Source: an uncultured Pirellulaceae bacterium (GTDB lineage: Bacteria > Planctomycetota > Planctomycetia > Pirellulales > Pirellulaceae). From it: a stretch of 64,000 nt of DNA. Both the position numbers and the translations under genes were made by a program. Shown piece after piece: positions 1 to 8,054 of this stretch. Positions within the stretch are counted from its first letter, which is position 1. Each line of letters opens with the position of its first letter. A model generated the notes under the pieces. The model was not told the DNA's origin. It worked only from the letters and a program-made list of their open reading frames with translations, and made no database searches. The stretch is from positions 186,001 to 250,000 of the forward strand of contig CALKGE010000004.1 in the NCBI GenBank assembly GCA_938084685.1. Reading direction: 5' to 3'.

Positions 1-592
1 CGCCAGCCTTCTGCAAGTACCATCGAGCGAGATCAAAAAAGTGAATTGGTTCTTCCAGGATCCAATTCCCTACTCGTTCGATATCAAATCGCCAGCCATC
101 GGCACCATGACGGTACGGCTTTCTCGACAACTCCACCAGGCAATACTGTGGATCTCCGATAAACCCTTCGTCGATCAGGTCTTTGACTTTCTTCCAGAGT
201 GAGGACAATCGCAGTTCGTGTCCGACACTCAGTAATCTGCCGTTAGCGCGAGCTGCGTCAACGATCGCATTACAATCCTCCAGCGTGATGGCCATCGGCT
301 TTTCCAGCAGGACATGTTTTCCGGCTTCCAAAGCAGCCACTGCAACCTGACGATGCAAGAAGCTGGGTACCACGACATCCACCACATCGATCTCGTCCAA
401 TGCAATCAGTTCACGATAATCCTGCGTGACCAATGCGTCGGGATACCTGGAACGTGCTGAATCGCACGTCGCCTCCGATTTGGCAGCAATCCCATAAACT
501 TCCGCTCCTGCGGTGGCAGTAATAGCGTCAGCATGGCAGTTTCCCCATGCCCCAAACCCTACCACTCCGAATCTGACTGCATCCTCACTCAT
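1..592 (-). CDS. Gfo/Idh/MocA family oxidoreductase (3' end beyond window)
   Basis: The reading frame starts at the ATG at 592 and runs off the window, giving 197 residues of the N-terminal part. It opens with a Rossmann nucleotide-binding motif (G-F-G-A-W-G at about residues 12-17) and carries the family's E-K-P motif at about residues 97-99, where the lysine normally contacts NAD(P) and substrate. No Tat or Sec signal is visible, so it is probably cytoplasmic, unlike the other family member at 4235-5548. It starts 8 bases after the stop of the BNR-repeat gene and is most likely the distal gene of the minus-strand cluster. The family oxidises or reduces sugars, inositols and related alcohols. 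The substrate cannot be told from this fragment. Confidence 0.9.
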   Translation of the reverse strand, partial: MSEDAVRFGVVGFGAWGNCHADAITATAGAEVYGIAAKSEATCDSARSRYPDALVTQDYRELIALDEIDVVDVVVPSFLHRQVAVAALEAGKHVLLEKPMAITLEDCNAIVDAARANGRLLSVGHELRLSSLWKKVKDLIDEGFIGDPQYCLVELSRKPYRHGADGWRFDIERVGNWILEEPIHFFDLARWYLQKAG

Positions 593-600
593 CAAATCTA

Positions 601-1791
601 CTATTCCTTTATTCCCGTATATACCGTCTTCCCGTATTTCCCGTTTGGTGCCTTCAAGTCCTGCAATCGAAGGGCCGACACAGCAACATCTTCTTTATTC
701 ACACTGTGCACGATGAGCAATTTATTCTTCCACACATAGCCGTGAGGATACTGCCAGCCATCCAATTTATGCTGCCCTTCAAATCGTTTCGTCGTCGGCT
801 CATTTCGAACAATAAAACAACGAGTCATCGACTCGCCCCGATCATCACTAACGGAAAGCACCAAAGCACGTCGATCGAATTTCTTATGCAGCGTATTTCC
901 CACGAGATACTTCTGACCACCTGGTAAACTCCCGACGGCAAAGCGAGCCGTACTGTCCGGGATTCCAGAATCTGTGAAAGGCTCCCAACTCTGCCCCGAA
1001 TCCATACTGCGAGAAACAAGCAGTTGCCCCGTATAGTTTCTGAAGAAGCCAACGACATCATGCTTCCGTTCCATGAAGTTCGGCTCAGCATAACCAATCC
1101 GGGTAATATCGCCTTCGGTCAACTTCGCAATGGACCATCCCGAACTCAACGACTGCCCCTCGTGATAAATCAGCTTGGCACGTTTCGTTTCGCGGTCCTC
1201 TTCCGAGACATATTCGCCTCCCATCAACAGACGACCTCCACGAAGCAGCAGAGGTGGATTGATAAAGAAACCATCGGTGATTCGAGTTGGGTTCGACCAA
1301 TGATGTCCGTCATCGGACTGAGTGTGATAAAGTGCTGTGTCCGGATGAAAATTCTTACCGGGTGTCATGGTGAAGAAGAGTGTCAGTTTTTCCTGCCAGA
1401 CCAGGAATCCGGCAGCAACGAATACATGGTTTTCCGCACCCGGTATCTGATTCTCTGCAAACACTCCGCGCACCCCGGTCCACTGCCGACCATTTTTGCT
1501 TGTCGAAATCGCCAGACGCTGTCCTGGTTCATCTTCCCCGACCTTACCATGGGACCAGACACAGAAAAGGCGGTTCCGAAATTGAATGAGCGCCGGGTGA
1601 TGGCAGAACTTATAATTATCCTCTGTTGCTCGATACACATAACTTAGTCGGCTAGCGATGCTGGAAGCTAGCGGGGTAACCCCATCGGCACCGGCCTTAT
1701 AAATCCGCGAATCAACCTCAACAACAGGTCCTGCTGCAAGCAAAGGGCAGGCCCCTAGCAAAACGACGGCTATTTTCAGTATTTCTATCAT
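601..1791 (-). CDS. Exported BNR-repeat / sialidase-fold protein
   Basis: A 396-residue protein with an N-terminal hydrophobic signal (first 20 residues, ending L-A-A-G). It has several Asp-box motifs of the S-x-D-x-G-x-x-W type: about residues 159-165 (SDDGHHW), 262-269 (SMDSGQSW) and degenerate copies near 97-104 and 315-321. These are diagnostic of the six-bladed sialidase/BNR propeller. The start chosen gives an ATGA overlap with the upstream transporter gene; a longer frame to 1905 would run inside that gene and lacks a signal peptide. The fold is used by exo-sialidases and also by other glycan hydrolases and binding proteins, so sialidase activity is only a possibility. The context of sulfatases and a transporter suggests glycan degradation in the periplasm. 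Confidence 0.85.
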   Translation of the reverse strand: MIEILKIAVVLLGACPLLAAGPVVEVDSRIYKAGADGVTPLASSIASRLSYVYRATEDNYKFCHHPALIQFRNRLFCVWSHGKVGEDEPGQRLAISTSKNGRQWTGVRGVFAENQIPGAENHVFVAAGFLVWQEKLTLFFTMTPGKNFHPDTALYHTQSDDGHHWSNPTRITDGFFINPPLLLRGGRLLMGGEYVSEEDRETKRAKLIYHEGQSLSSGWSIAKLTEGDITRIGYAEPNFMERKHDVVGFFRNYTGQLLVSRSMDSGQSWEPFTDSGIPDSTARFAVGSLPGGQKYLVGNTLHKKFDRRALVLSVSDDRGESMTRCFIVRNEPTTKRFEGQHKLDGWQYPHGYVWKNKLLIVHSVNKEDVAVSALRLQDLKAPNGKYGKTVYTGIKE

Positions 1792-3215
1792 GCCAATTCC
1801 CCCTCGGCAGCATCTTTGGTTTCCGGAGCAAACGCAAGTACTACCAATGCCAACAAAAACAGTACGGATAATACTGCTCCGACTTCGACCTCTGTCAGAG
1901 CCCATTTGCTTTGCATGGTTCCCGTAAGAATCAACATCGGGGCAGCCAGAATACGTCCCGCATTAAAACAGAAGCCAGTACCAGTGCCGCGTATTCGCGT
2001 GGGAAATAATTCCGGGAAGTAAATTGCGTAGCCAGCATGCATCCCCACCGTGAAAAAACCAAACACGATCAATAAAGGGTACAGCAGCGTGGTTGAAAAA
2101 CTCCCCAGAAATACGAGCAGCGAAATCCCGGCCGCCACGACATGATAAAACGCAAAGGCTGGACGCCGACCAAACCGCTGGCAAAGAGGCCCAAACATGA
2201 GCAGCCCCAGGCCGGCTCCGGTCGTGGCACTCAGCATTCCCATCATCTCATAGAATTTCAATTCATTCTTATCAACCTCAACACTCTCTATCTCTCCTGA
2301 CTGATCATCAGGAGTGATCTGCTGCTCGGCAGCCACTGCTGTTAATTCATCAAACGCCGCATTCTTCATAACATTCTTGCCGTAAATATGAACTCCCCAA
2401 AACGTAGCCATACCTATCGCAGCCAGACTAACACCGACGACGGTTCTCCTGAGAAACTGGTCATTAAACAGATCTCCGATCTTCCCCAGAGCCTGGCCTT
2501 CGCTTGCTCCCGCCTTTTCCCGCGCCTGTTGCCAGCTCTCTGGCTCCTTCAAACTCAAGCGAATCCAGATAATCAGCAAAGCAGGAATAACTCCCAGCAC
2601 AAATCCTAGTCGCCAGGGGATGGTTGACTTCTCTACAAATTGAACGTCAAGTCCTTCGGCCCATTGCTGAATGGATTCGTTCCCGATCAGGAAAATCCCA
2701 GCCATGACCGCCAGATAGGTCCCGAAGACGCTGGAAGCGTGAAACAACCCGCCGACGTGCGCTCGCGCCCGCCGGGGAAACACTTCATTGACCATTGCAC
2801 TGGCAATTGCCCACTCACCGCCGACGCCCATGGCCACCAGAAAACGAAAGGCTGCCATATGCCACCACTCCTGCGAAAAGGCAGAAACGCATGTAAACAG
2901 TGAATAAAGCAGGATCGTGATCGACATCGTTTTGGTGCGACCAATACGATCACTCAACATGCCAAAGAAAACTCCGCCGACCGCTCCGCCCAGTAGAAAG
3001 GCAGCCAACGCGATGTTGTTATACGTAGGGATTCTGGCGGCATCCGCAGTAGATACCAGCGAAGGCATCGCCTCATTCATGCTGGCCACAAAGATCTGCC
3101 CTTCGAAGACGTCGAAAACCCAACCCAGCGAGGCAATCACCAGTACGATCCACTGATAGCGCGTAATCCCCTGGTACCACTTCAACGGTTCTGTCGTGTT
3201 GAGTTCGTTATCCAT
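1788..3215 (-). CDS. MFS transporter (sugar/acid:H+ symporter type)
   Basis: A 475-residue major facilitator with about 12 membrane segments. The loop after TM2 has the MFS signature (GMLSDRIGR, residues 85-93). The segment R-F-L-V-A-M-G-V-G-G-E-W followed by F-P-R-R-A-R-A (about 124-152) and the later F-P-T-R-I-R-G-T-G-T-G-F stretch are typical of the branch holding aromatic-acid and sialate symporters. A hydrophilic acidic insert lies between later helices (roughly residues 285-320). The gene starts behind a good ribosome site (AGGAG) 37 bases after the TauD-like gene, and its stop overlaps the next start. It probably imports the breakdown product made by the cluster. Whether that is a sugar acid or an aromatic acid is not visible. 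Confidence 0.9.
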   Translation of the reverse strand: MDNELNTTEPLKWYQGITRYQWIVLVIASLGWVFDVFEGQIFVASMNEAMPSLVSTADAARIPTYNNIALAAFLLGGAVGGVFFGMLSDRIGRTKTMSITILLYSLFTCVSAFSQEWWHMAAFRFLVAMGVGGEWAIASAMVNEVFPRRARAHVGGLFHASSVFGTYLAVMAGIFLIGNESIQQWAEGLDVQFVEKSTIPWRLGFVLGVIPALLIIWIRLSLKEPESWQQAREKAGASEGQALGKIGDLFNDQFLRRTVVGVSLAAIGMATFWGVHIYGKNVMKNAAFDELTAVAAEQQITPDDQSGEIESVEVDKNELKFYEMMGMLSATTGAGLGLLMFGPLCQRFGRRPAFAFYHVVAAGISLLVFLGSFSTTLLYPLLIVFGFFTVGMHAGYAIYFPELFPTRIRGTGTGFCFNAGRILAAPMLILTGTMQSKWALTEVEVGAVLSVLFLLALVVLAFAPETKDAAEGELA

Positions 3216-3252
3216 CGCTCCTGACTTTCGCCTTTATATCCACCAATTCCTG

Positions 3253-4221
3253 CTAGGCAACCAATGACGCCAAAATACTACGTGGGCCGGTAAATCCCCG
3301 TCTACCATGCATGACGACCAGATTGTCCACCAATGCCATCTGTCCTGTCTGCCACTGAATGTCGTAACTCAACTGATCGGCCAATTCACAGGCAAGCATG
3401 ACCTGATCGTAGGGCAGTTTAGTTCCGTCACCAAAAGTGATAGCATCATCGGGCGACGCATCCTGATTGGCGAAGCCGGAGTATGCGGCAATCAGCTGAT
3501 TAAAGAAAACTCGGCGTCCATCCTCCAACTGTTTTACGCCCGACAGCACTGGCGTTGTGGCAGTCAGGCTACCATCAGCATTCCAGATACCGGTATAGCC
3601 CAAACGAGCCATATTATCTTCACAATCTTCCCGGCTAGCAGCGCGAAACGTACTTCGCCAACTCCGTCCCATCCCGCTACGAGCGTCATCGTCACCAGGC
3701 ATAGTATGCGTGTACCGTAACCCTCTTTCGGCACAGTCAGCAACGAATTGTGGAGCCTCCTTTTCCAGACGTAAAAGCAACGTATCGGAACGACAGATCG
3801 GAGTCGCCCCTCCAGTCGTCGCTGGCGTTTGGCAAAAGAAAAACAGGCGACTGGGGAAAATCGGAGTCTGAGCCATTTCATGATGCAGGAAAATACGAGC
3901 ATCCGAAGGTGCTTCATTGGCCGTAAACACTCGTTCCGTCCTGACCACTCGCACCGCATTGGAAAGTGAATGTTCGTAGGGGAAGTTGGGCAGGCGAAAT
4001 GCTCGAATCATGGCATCAAAGTCCTCAGCGGACTCGGCACCCGTGTTTTGAAACAGAATCGCTCCATGTTCCCTGCACAAGTCCAACAGTTCATCCCGAT
4101 CTGATTCCAACTGCAGCAAAGACTCAATCATTGGCAAGTTGGTGGGAACTGCATTCAAGTTACAGATGTATGGAAATCCTGATCCACTGGCCTCCGCCTG
4201 AGGCACATCGCCGGAAATCAT
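3253..4221 (-). CDS. TauD/TfdA-family Fe(II)/2-oxoglutarate dioxygenase
   Basis: A 322-residue protein of the clavaminate synthase-like / TauD superfamily. The iron-binding motif appears as H113-H114-E115 (an H-x-E version of H-x-D), followed by the family's M-A-Q segment. The distal histidine is H305 in V-V-M-H-G-R-R, and R314 is in place for 2-oxoglutarate. This glutamate variant is common in the SyrP/At3g21360-like branch, which differs from true taurine dioxygenase. It is therefore unsafe to call this TauD despite the neighbouring sulfatases. The gene follows the Tat-exported oxidoreductase by 13 bases and precedes the MFS transporter, consistent with a cytoplasmic step on an imported substrate. 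Confidence 0.88.
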   Translation of the reverse strand: MISGDVPQAEASGSGFPYICNLNAVPTNLPMIESLLQLESDRDELLDLCREHGAILFQNTGAESAEDFDAMIRAFRLPNFPYEHSLSNAVRVVRTERVFTANEAPSDARIFLHHEMAQTPIFPSRLFFFCQTPATTGGATPICRSDTLLLRLEKEAPQFVADCAERGLRYTHTMPGDDDARSGMGRSWRSTFRAASREDCEDNMARLGYTGIWNADGSLTATTPVLSGVKQLEDGRRVFFNQLIAAYSGFANQDASPDDAITFGDGTKLPYDQVMLACELADQLSYDIQWQTGQMALVDNLVVMHGRRGFTGPRSILASLVA

Positions 4222-4234
4222 ATTGGAAAGTCCT

Positions 4235-5548
4235 TTATCCCAGCGTGTAGGGCTGACGATACTGTTTTGTCAGCAGAGCATTGGCTTCATCATTATTGAC
4301 GAATTGCTCTTTGACGGGATCGAAGTCCAGTTGTCCCTGCGTGCGATAAGCAATTTCACCCAGATGTACCAACGCGCAGCTATAGTGTGCAGTTTGCGCA
4401 TTGGCTTTGGTAGCGGAACCAGTACGAATGGCCGTCAGGAACTCGTGCATATGTTCTGCGTACCCGCGCGAACCTCGGATTTCCTGTCCTTCGGTAGGAC
4501 CAGGTTTATTCTTTGGTCCCAGAAAGACGCTGAATGCTCCACGGCGTGAAAAAATCATATAGCCTTCCGTACCGTAAAACACATTGCCATTGTCAAACCC
4601 ATGCAAACCGTAGGCGGTAAACGGGTAATTTTCATAGATCAGCAAGCGACCATCTTCATACTCGTATGCCACATTCATATTGTCCGGATACTCACTGGCA
4701 TGGCCGTGCAGCATCATCCGGCTACCGCGAGCGGTGATCTGTTTAGGCAGGCTATCTACCCCCAACCCCCAGGCAGCCATATCAAGGTCGTGAATCCCGT
4801 CATCCCCAATTTCTCCATTTCCGTAATCCTGGAACATCCTCCACGTACTGTGGAATCGCTGTCGATTAAAATCCCGTTTCGGTGCAGGTCCCAGCCAGCG
4901 ATCATAATCCACACCAGCCGGAGTGGCAGTGTTAGCCACTGGTTTGGCAACACTGCGAGTTTCCGCGGTCCAGGCTCGAGCCACTTTGACCTCACCGATG
5001 ATCCCTTCCTCCAACAGTTTGGCTGCCTTGGCAGTCACAGGACTGTTGCGCATCTGACTTCCCTGTTGAACGACGCAACCAGACTGTTCAGCTGCCTTAA
5101 TGATGGCATGACCTTCGTTGTATACGTGAGAAATTGGCTTTTCGATATAGACGTGTTTTCCTTCACGCATGGCGGCCAGTGCAATCGGAGCATGCCAGTG
5201 ATGAGGCGTGGCAATCACGATAGCATCGACGTTTTTATCCTGAATAACATCTTCGTAGCGCCGAGTCCGTTTGGGGGCTTTAGGTTGAAATTCAGAACGA
5301 ATAAACCGGCTCATTCGCTCCGTTTGCCCATCATCGACGTCACAAAGCCAGGCAATTTCCACATCATCATGCCGGTTCACTAACCCCTGAACATGTAAAC
5401 TCATGATCCCGCCGCATCCGACAATCCCCAAAACCAGTTTGGCTTTGGATTCTTCGGCCTGCGTATGCACGGCAGCTAACGTAGTGGCGGCGACGGTAGC
5501 TAAAGGTGCCTGCCGGGTTAAAAAATTGCGTCTCGTGGAATCATTCAT
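4235..5548 (-). CDS. Tat-exported Gfo/Idh/MocA oxidoreductase
   Basis: A 437-residue oxidoreductase beginning with a twin-arginine signal (R-R-N-F-L at residues 6-10, then a hydrophobic Ala-rich segment). The Rossmann motif G-I-V-G-C-G-G-I sits at 41-48 and E-K-P at about 136-138. The start at 5548 puts the Tat signal at the N terminus; a frame extending to 5653 adds 35 residues with no family similarity. Periplasmic Gfo/Idh/MocA proteins that fold around NAD(P) before export are abundant in planctomycetes. The ribosome site is unusual: nine consecutive G residues followed by A-A-C-G before the ATG. It lies 74 bases after the selenoprotein candidate and is probably co-transcribed with it. The substrate is unknown, probably a sugar or its derivative. 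Confidence 0.9.
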   Translation of the reverse strand: MNDSTRRNFLTRQAPLATVAATTLAAVHTQAEESKAKLVLGIVGCGGIMSLHVQGLVNRHDDVEIAWLCDVDDGQTERMSRFIRSEFQPKAPKRTRRYEDVIQDKNVDAIVIATPHHWHAPIALAAMREGKHVYIEKPISHVYNEGHAIIKAAEQSGCVVQQGSQMRNSPVTAKAAKLLEEGIIGEVKVARAWTAETRSVAKPVANTATPAGVDYDRWLGPAPKRDFNRQRFHSTWRMFQDYGNGEIGDDGIHDLDMAAWGLGVDSLPKQITARGSRMMLHGHASEYPDNMNVAYEYEDGRLLIYENYPFTAYGLHGFDNGNVFYGTEGYMIFSRRGAFSVFLGPKNKPGPTEGQEIRGSRGYAEHMHEFLTAIRTGSATKANAQTAHYSCALVHLGEIAYRTQGQLDFDPVKEQFVNNDEANALLTKQYRQPYTLG

Positions 5549-5552
5549 CGTT

Positions 5553-5561
5553 CCCCCCCCC
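5553..5561 (-). promoter_or_regulatory. Nine-G ribosome-binding site of the Tat-exported oxidoreductase
   Basis: On the coding strand a run of nine G residues, preceded by A-A, stands 4 bases before the ATG at 5548. It replaces an ordinary AGGAG-type site. Homopolymers of this length are prone to slippage, so its length could vary between cells and change translation. Confidence 0.55.
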
Positions 5562-5622
5562 TTATCACAAAAAAAATCCGTTGCACTGCATTGTAAAAAA
5601 GTCCCATCACCACTGCGAACAA

Positions 5623-6207
5623 TTAATGAAAGTTCGCCTTGCGTTCCAACCACTGCTCGACTGGCACCGTCATATCCTCTTCCAGATCGACTCCCAATCC
5701 ATCTGCTACGCGGTTGATGTAGTTAAAGTAACCTATCACCTGAACTGCGATGGTAATCTGCTCGTCAGAAAAACCTGCCTGCCGCAGCGTATCCAAATCA
5801 CTTTCATTCACCTCGTGAGGACGTACGGTCAACCGTATGGCGTAATCGCAAAGTGCCATCGCATCCGGCTCCAGCGCAGCCAGACGGTAGTCATAAACAA
5901 TTTGCTCCGCTGCTTCTTCGTTTTGTGACTCCTGACCGAAATCACGGGCATGCGACAGCGTTCAGTAATAACAATCATTTGTACAACTGACGACCGCTGC
6001 CAGCAGTTCCTTGCAGGCTGACGAGAGCGCATTGTTGGTCTTCATCAACTTGACGTAAAACTGCATGGAGCCTTCCAATGAGACCGGATCCAGGCTCATC
6101 AAACGAATAATATTCGCCACACGATCAGCTCGGCCCCGAGCGGCGTCATAAACCCGGGCAAGTGTCCCGTCTGCGTCCCGTTCATCAACTTGCCGTATAT
6201 AAGCCAT
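5623..6207 (-). CDS. AhpD / carboxymuconolactone decarboxylase-family peroxidase, predicted selenoprotein (CxxU)
   Basis: A 194-codon reading frame interrupted once, by TGA at 5962-5964 (codon 82). Before it the protein reads ...V-S-C-T-N-D-C-Y-Y; after it T-L-S-H-A-R-D. This is exactly the S-x-x-N-x-C-x-Y-C-x-x-x-H active site of the AhpD-like 'peroxidase-related' family, with TGA in place of the second cysteine (C79, U82, H86). The C-terminal half stays in frame and is fully family-like (D-Y-R-L-A, L-R-Q-A-G-F-S-D and Y-F-N-Y-I-N-R-V-A-D-G-L-G-V). The total length fits the family. A candidate bacterial SECIS hairpin follows the TGA. The family reduces peroxides using a CxxC pair. The start codon directly follows the stop of the upstream sulfatase gene. 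The alternative is a recent nonsense mutation or sequencing error, which would have had to hit the redox cysteine codon by chance. Confidence 0.82.
5925..5964 (-). promoter_or_regulatory. UGA selenocysteine codon with candidate bacterial SECIS hairpin
   Basis: Counting from the TGA (5964-5962), 16 bases of spacer are followed by a hairpin at 5945-5925. The arms are GTGATTTC and GGAGTCAC, giving eight pairs including two G-U wobbles. The loop is GGTCA. The GGUC loop element resembles the one SelB recognises in E. coli fdhF, and the loop starts at +25 from the TGA, within the range known for bacterial SECIS elements. Pairing was worked out by eye; no folding energy was computed. Confidence 0.7.
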
Positions 6208-7965
6208 CTACTTTGCCCTGCTTACAATGATCTGGTAGGGGCCACGACTTTGCTCACCGTCGACGAGCGTTGCCTGAACCTTTTGTGGTCCAGGAACCAG
6301 TTGAACTCCCTGAAAGACAACCTGATCCGCACCCGCTGCAGAGTCCACTTCGAGAACCGCTTTTCCAAATTCCAACCGCACGGACTCGTCCCGCTTCGAT
6401 GCGTTGTAGACGATACTGACGTCATAAGCTCCGGCAGATTCCACGTTCACCAACCAATATCCATTGCCATTGGCGGCCCAGGTGCCATCACGCCAATCCT
6501 GTCGAGTCAGGATTCCAATCGGATCATACTCGCTCCCCAAAACAATCCGGGGCGGAGCGTAATTATCTTTTCGAGTAGAGGAGACATCTTCAAACCAGGC
6601 GACATAACGCTGCTGAAGTCGCTCGGCAATCCTGGGGTACCGATCAATCAGGTTTTCCCTCTCTCCGGGATCGGCAACCACGTTGTACAGCTCAAATTTT
6701 GGTGCTCCAGCAAAAGCCTCTTTCCCGAAGCCGGATGGATGCACCAATTTAAACTCTCCCTGGCGGATCATAAAATTGTGATACAGTGTTGGTTGATTTC
6801 CACGGTGCGACTGAATGACCAAAGTACGCTTAACGGGTTTCACTTTCTTTCCAGTTAACGCTGGAAGCAGACTGATCCCATCCACATGGTGCCCCCTTTC
6901 CAATTTCACTCCACATGCATCGGCAATGGTTGGCAACAGATCGATATGAGCTCCTACCTGAGAGCTCACTCCGCCTGCCTTAAGCCGAGCTGGCCAATGC
7001 ACAACCAACGGAGAACGAATGCCTCCCTCCAACACATTGGACTTCATACCACGGTGCTGGTTCACGTAGCGAGCACTATTGGGACCATTATCATTCAGAT
7101 AGATCACTATCGTATTGTCCAACTGGTTCAGGTCTTTGAGTGTTTGGACCAGACGGCCAATATTCTGATCCACATTGGTAACCATGGCAAAAATACGGGC
7201 AAGCTTGTCATTCTCTGCCTGCTGAGCACCTGCTTTAAGTTGCCTGGCCATAATGGTCGCGAAATTCTTTTGCTTGTAATACTCGTACAGCTGCTGGGGA
7301 ACGTCATGAAAGGGTCCGTGCGGAGCATTCGTTGGGATGTAAACGAAGAAGTTATCATTTGCCCCATGCGCTTTCTTCACAAAATCAATCGCGGCATCGA
7401 AATAGACATCCGTGCAATACCCTTTAGTTTGGATCTGTTTGCCATTGTGAAACAAAATCGGGTCGGTATAACGCCGGCCGTTTTCGCGAGGCTCGGACGG
7501 TTGTGCCAAACCACCCCCTTTGTGGATAAGTGATTCCTCAAACCCTTGATCTACCGCTCGCAGCGGATAATTATCTCCCAAATGCCACTTTCCAAAGATA
7601 CCTGTCCGGTAACCAGCTCCCCCCAGAACTTCCGCCATGGTAATTTCTGAGGGATCCATCATGCTGCGCCCCAGGTAAGTGTCGATACATCGGGTTCGGT
7701 AGTTATATCGCCCGGTCATCAGACAAGCTCGCGTGGGCGAGCAAACAGGACTCACGTAGAACGTTTCCAGATGAGTCCCCCCTTGATACAACGCTTCCAG
7801 GTTGGGAGTATCCACCAGATGGTTACCAGCAAACCCAAAATCCCCTACTCCCTGATCATCCGTCATGATCACAATCACATTAGGCCGCTCGGCCAACGAG
7901 GTTTTCGTGGAGAAGGAAAAGCAGGTGAGCACCGCAAGTATGCTGAGAACTGCTTGATTATTCAT
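6208..7965 (-). CDS. Exported arylsulfatase (type I, formylglycine sulfatase)
   Basis: A 585-residue sulfatase with a signal peptide (about 25 residues). The metal-binding start of the domain is V-I-V-I-M-T-D-D-Q (DD at 36-37). The catalytic signature C-S-P-T-R-A-C-L-M-T-G begins at C75, the cysteine matured to formylglycine. G-K-W-H-L-G follows near 122-128. A beta-rich tail of about 120 residues follows the catalytic domain and may be a C-terminal binding module. It removes sulfate from carbohydrate or aryl esters in the periplasm or outside the cell. The exact subfamily and substrate cannot be assigned by eye. The stop codon is immediately followed by the start of the predicted selenoperoxidase, so the two are very likely translationally linked. 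Confidence 0.93.
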   Translation of the reverse strand: MNNQAVLSILAVLTCFSFSTKTSLAERPNVIVIMTDDQGVGDFGFAGNHLVDTPNLEALYQGGTHLETFYVSPVCSPTRACLMTGRYNYRTRCIDTYLGRSMMDPSEITMAEVLGGAGYRTGIFGKWHLGDNYPLRAVDQGFEESLIHKGGGLAQPSEPRENGRRYTDPILFHNGKQIQTKGYCTDVYFDAAIDFVKKAHGANDNFFVYIPTNAPHGPFHDVPQQLYEYYKQKNFATIMARQLKAGAQQAENDKLARIFAMVTNVDQNIGRLVQTLKDLNQLDNTIVIYLNDNGPNSARYVNQHRGMKSNVLEGGIRSPLVVHWPARLKAGGVSSQVGAHIDLLPTIADACGVKLERGHHVDGISLLPALTGKKVKPVKRTLVIQSHRGNQPTLYHNFMIRQGEFKLVHPSGFGKEAFAGAPKFELYNVVADPGERENLIDRYPRIAERLQQRYVAWFEDVSSTRKDNYAPPRIVLGSEYDPIGILTRQDWRDGTWAANGNGYWLVNVESAGAYDVSIVYNASKRDESVRLEFGKAVLEVDSAAGADQVVFQGVQLVPGPQKVQATLVDGEQSRGPYQIIVSRAK

Positions 7966-8025
7966 TCGTAATACTCTTCTTAATAAAGAACTTAAGTTGG
8001 TTGGATCGTCACCCGCGTACTAACT

Positions 8026-8054
8026 GACAGGTTACGAGCAGACAGGTTACGAGC
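8026..8054. repeat. Tandem direct repeat, 14-15 bp, two copies
   Basis: GACAGGTTACGAGC occurs at 8026-8039 and again at 8041-8054, one base apart, directly beyond the stop codon of the cyclase-family gene. It looks like a small local duplication in the spacer before the sulfatase gene. No function is evident. Confidence 0.8.

Noticed and set aside
1024-1647. 207-codon plus-strand frame over the BNR-repeat gene
   Set aside because: It overlaps the Asp-box-containing gene in antisense and shows no domain.
3253-4221. Naming the dioxygenase tauD (taurine dioxygenase)
   Set aside because: The H-x-E variant and the overall pattern match the SyrP/clavaminate-synthase-like branch; the sulfatase context alone does not justify the name.
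5623-6207. Reading the AhpD-like gene as a pseudogene or two separate genes
   Set aside because: There is only one stop, it is TGA and not TAA or TAG, it falls exactly on the redox cysteine, no frameshift is present, and a SECIS-like hairpin follows.
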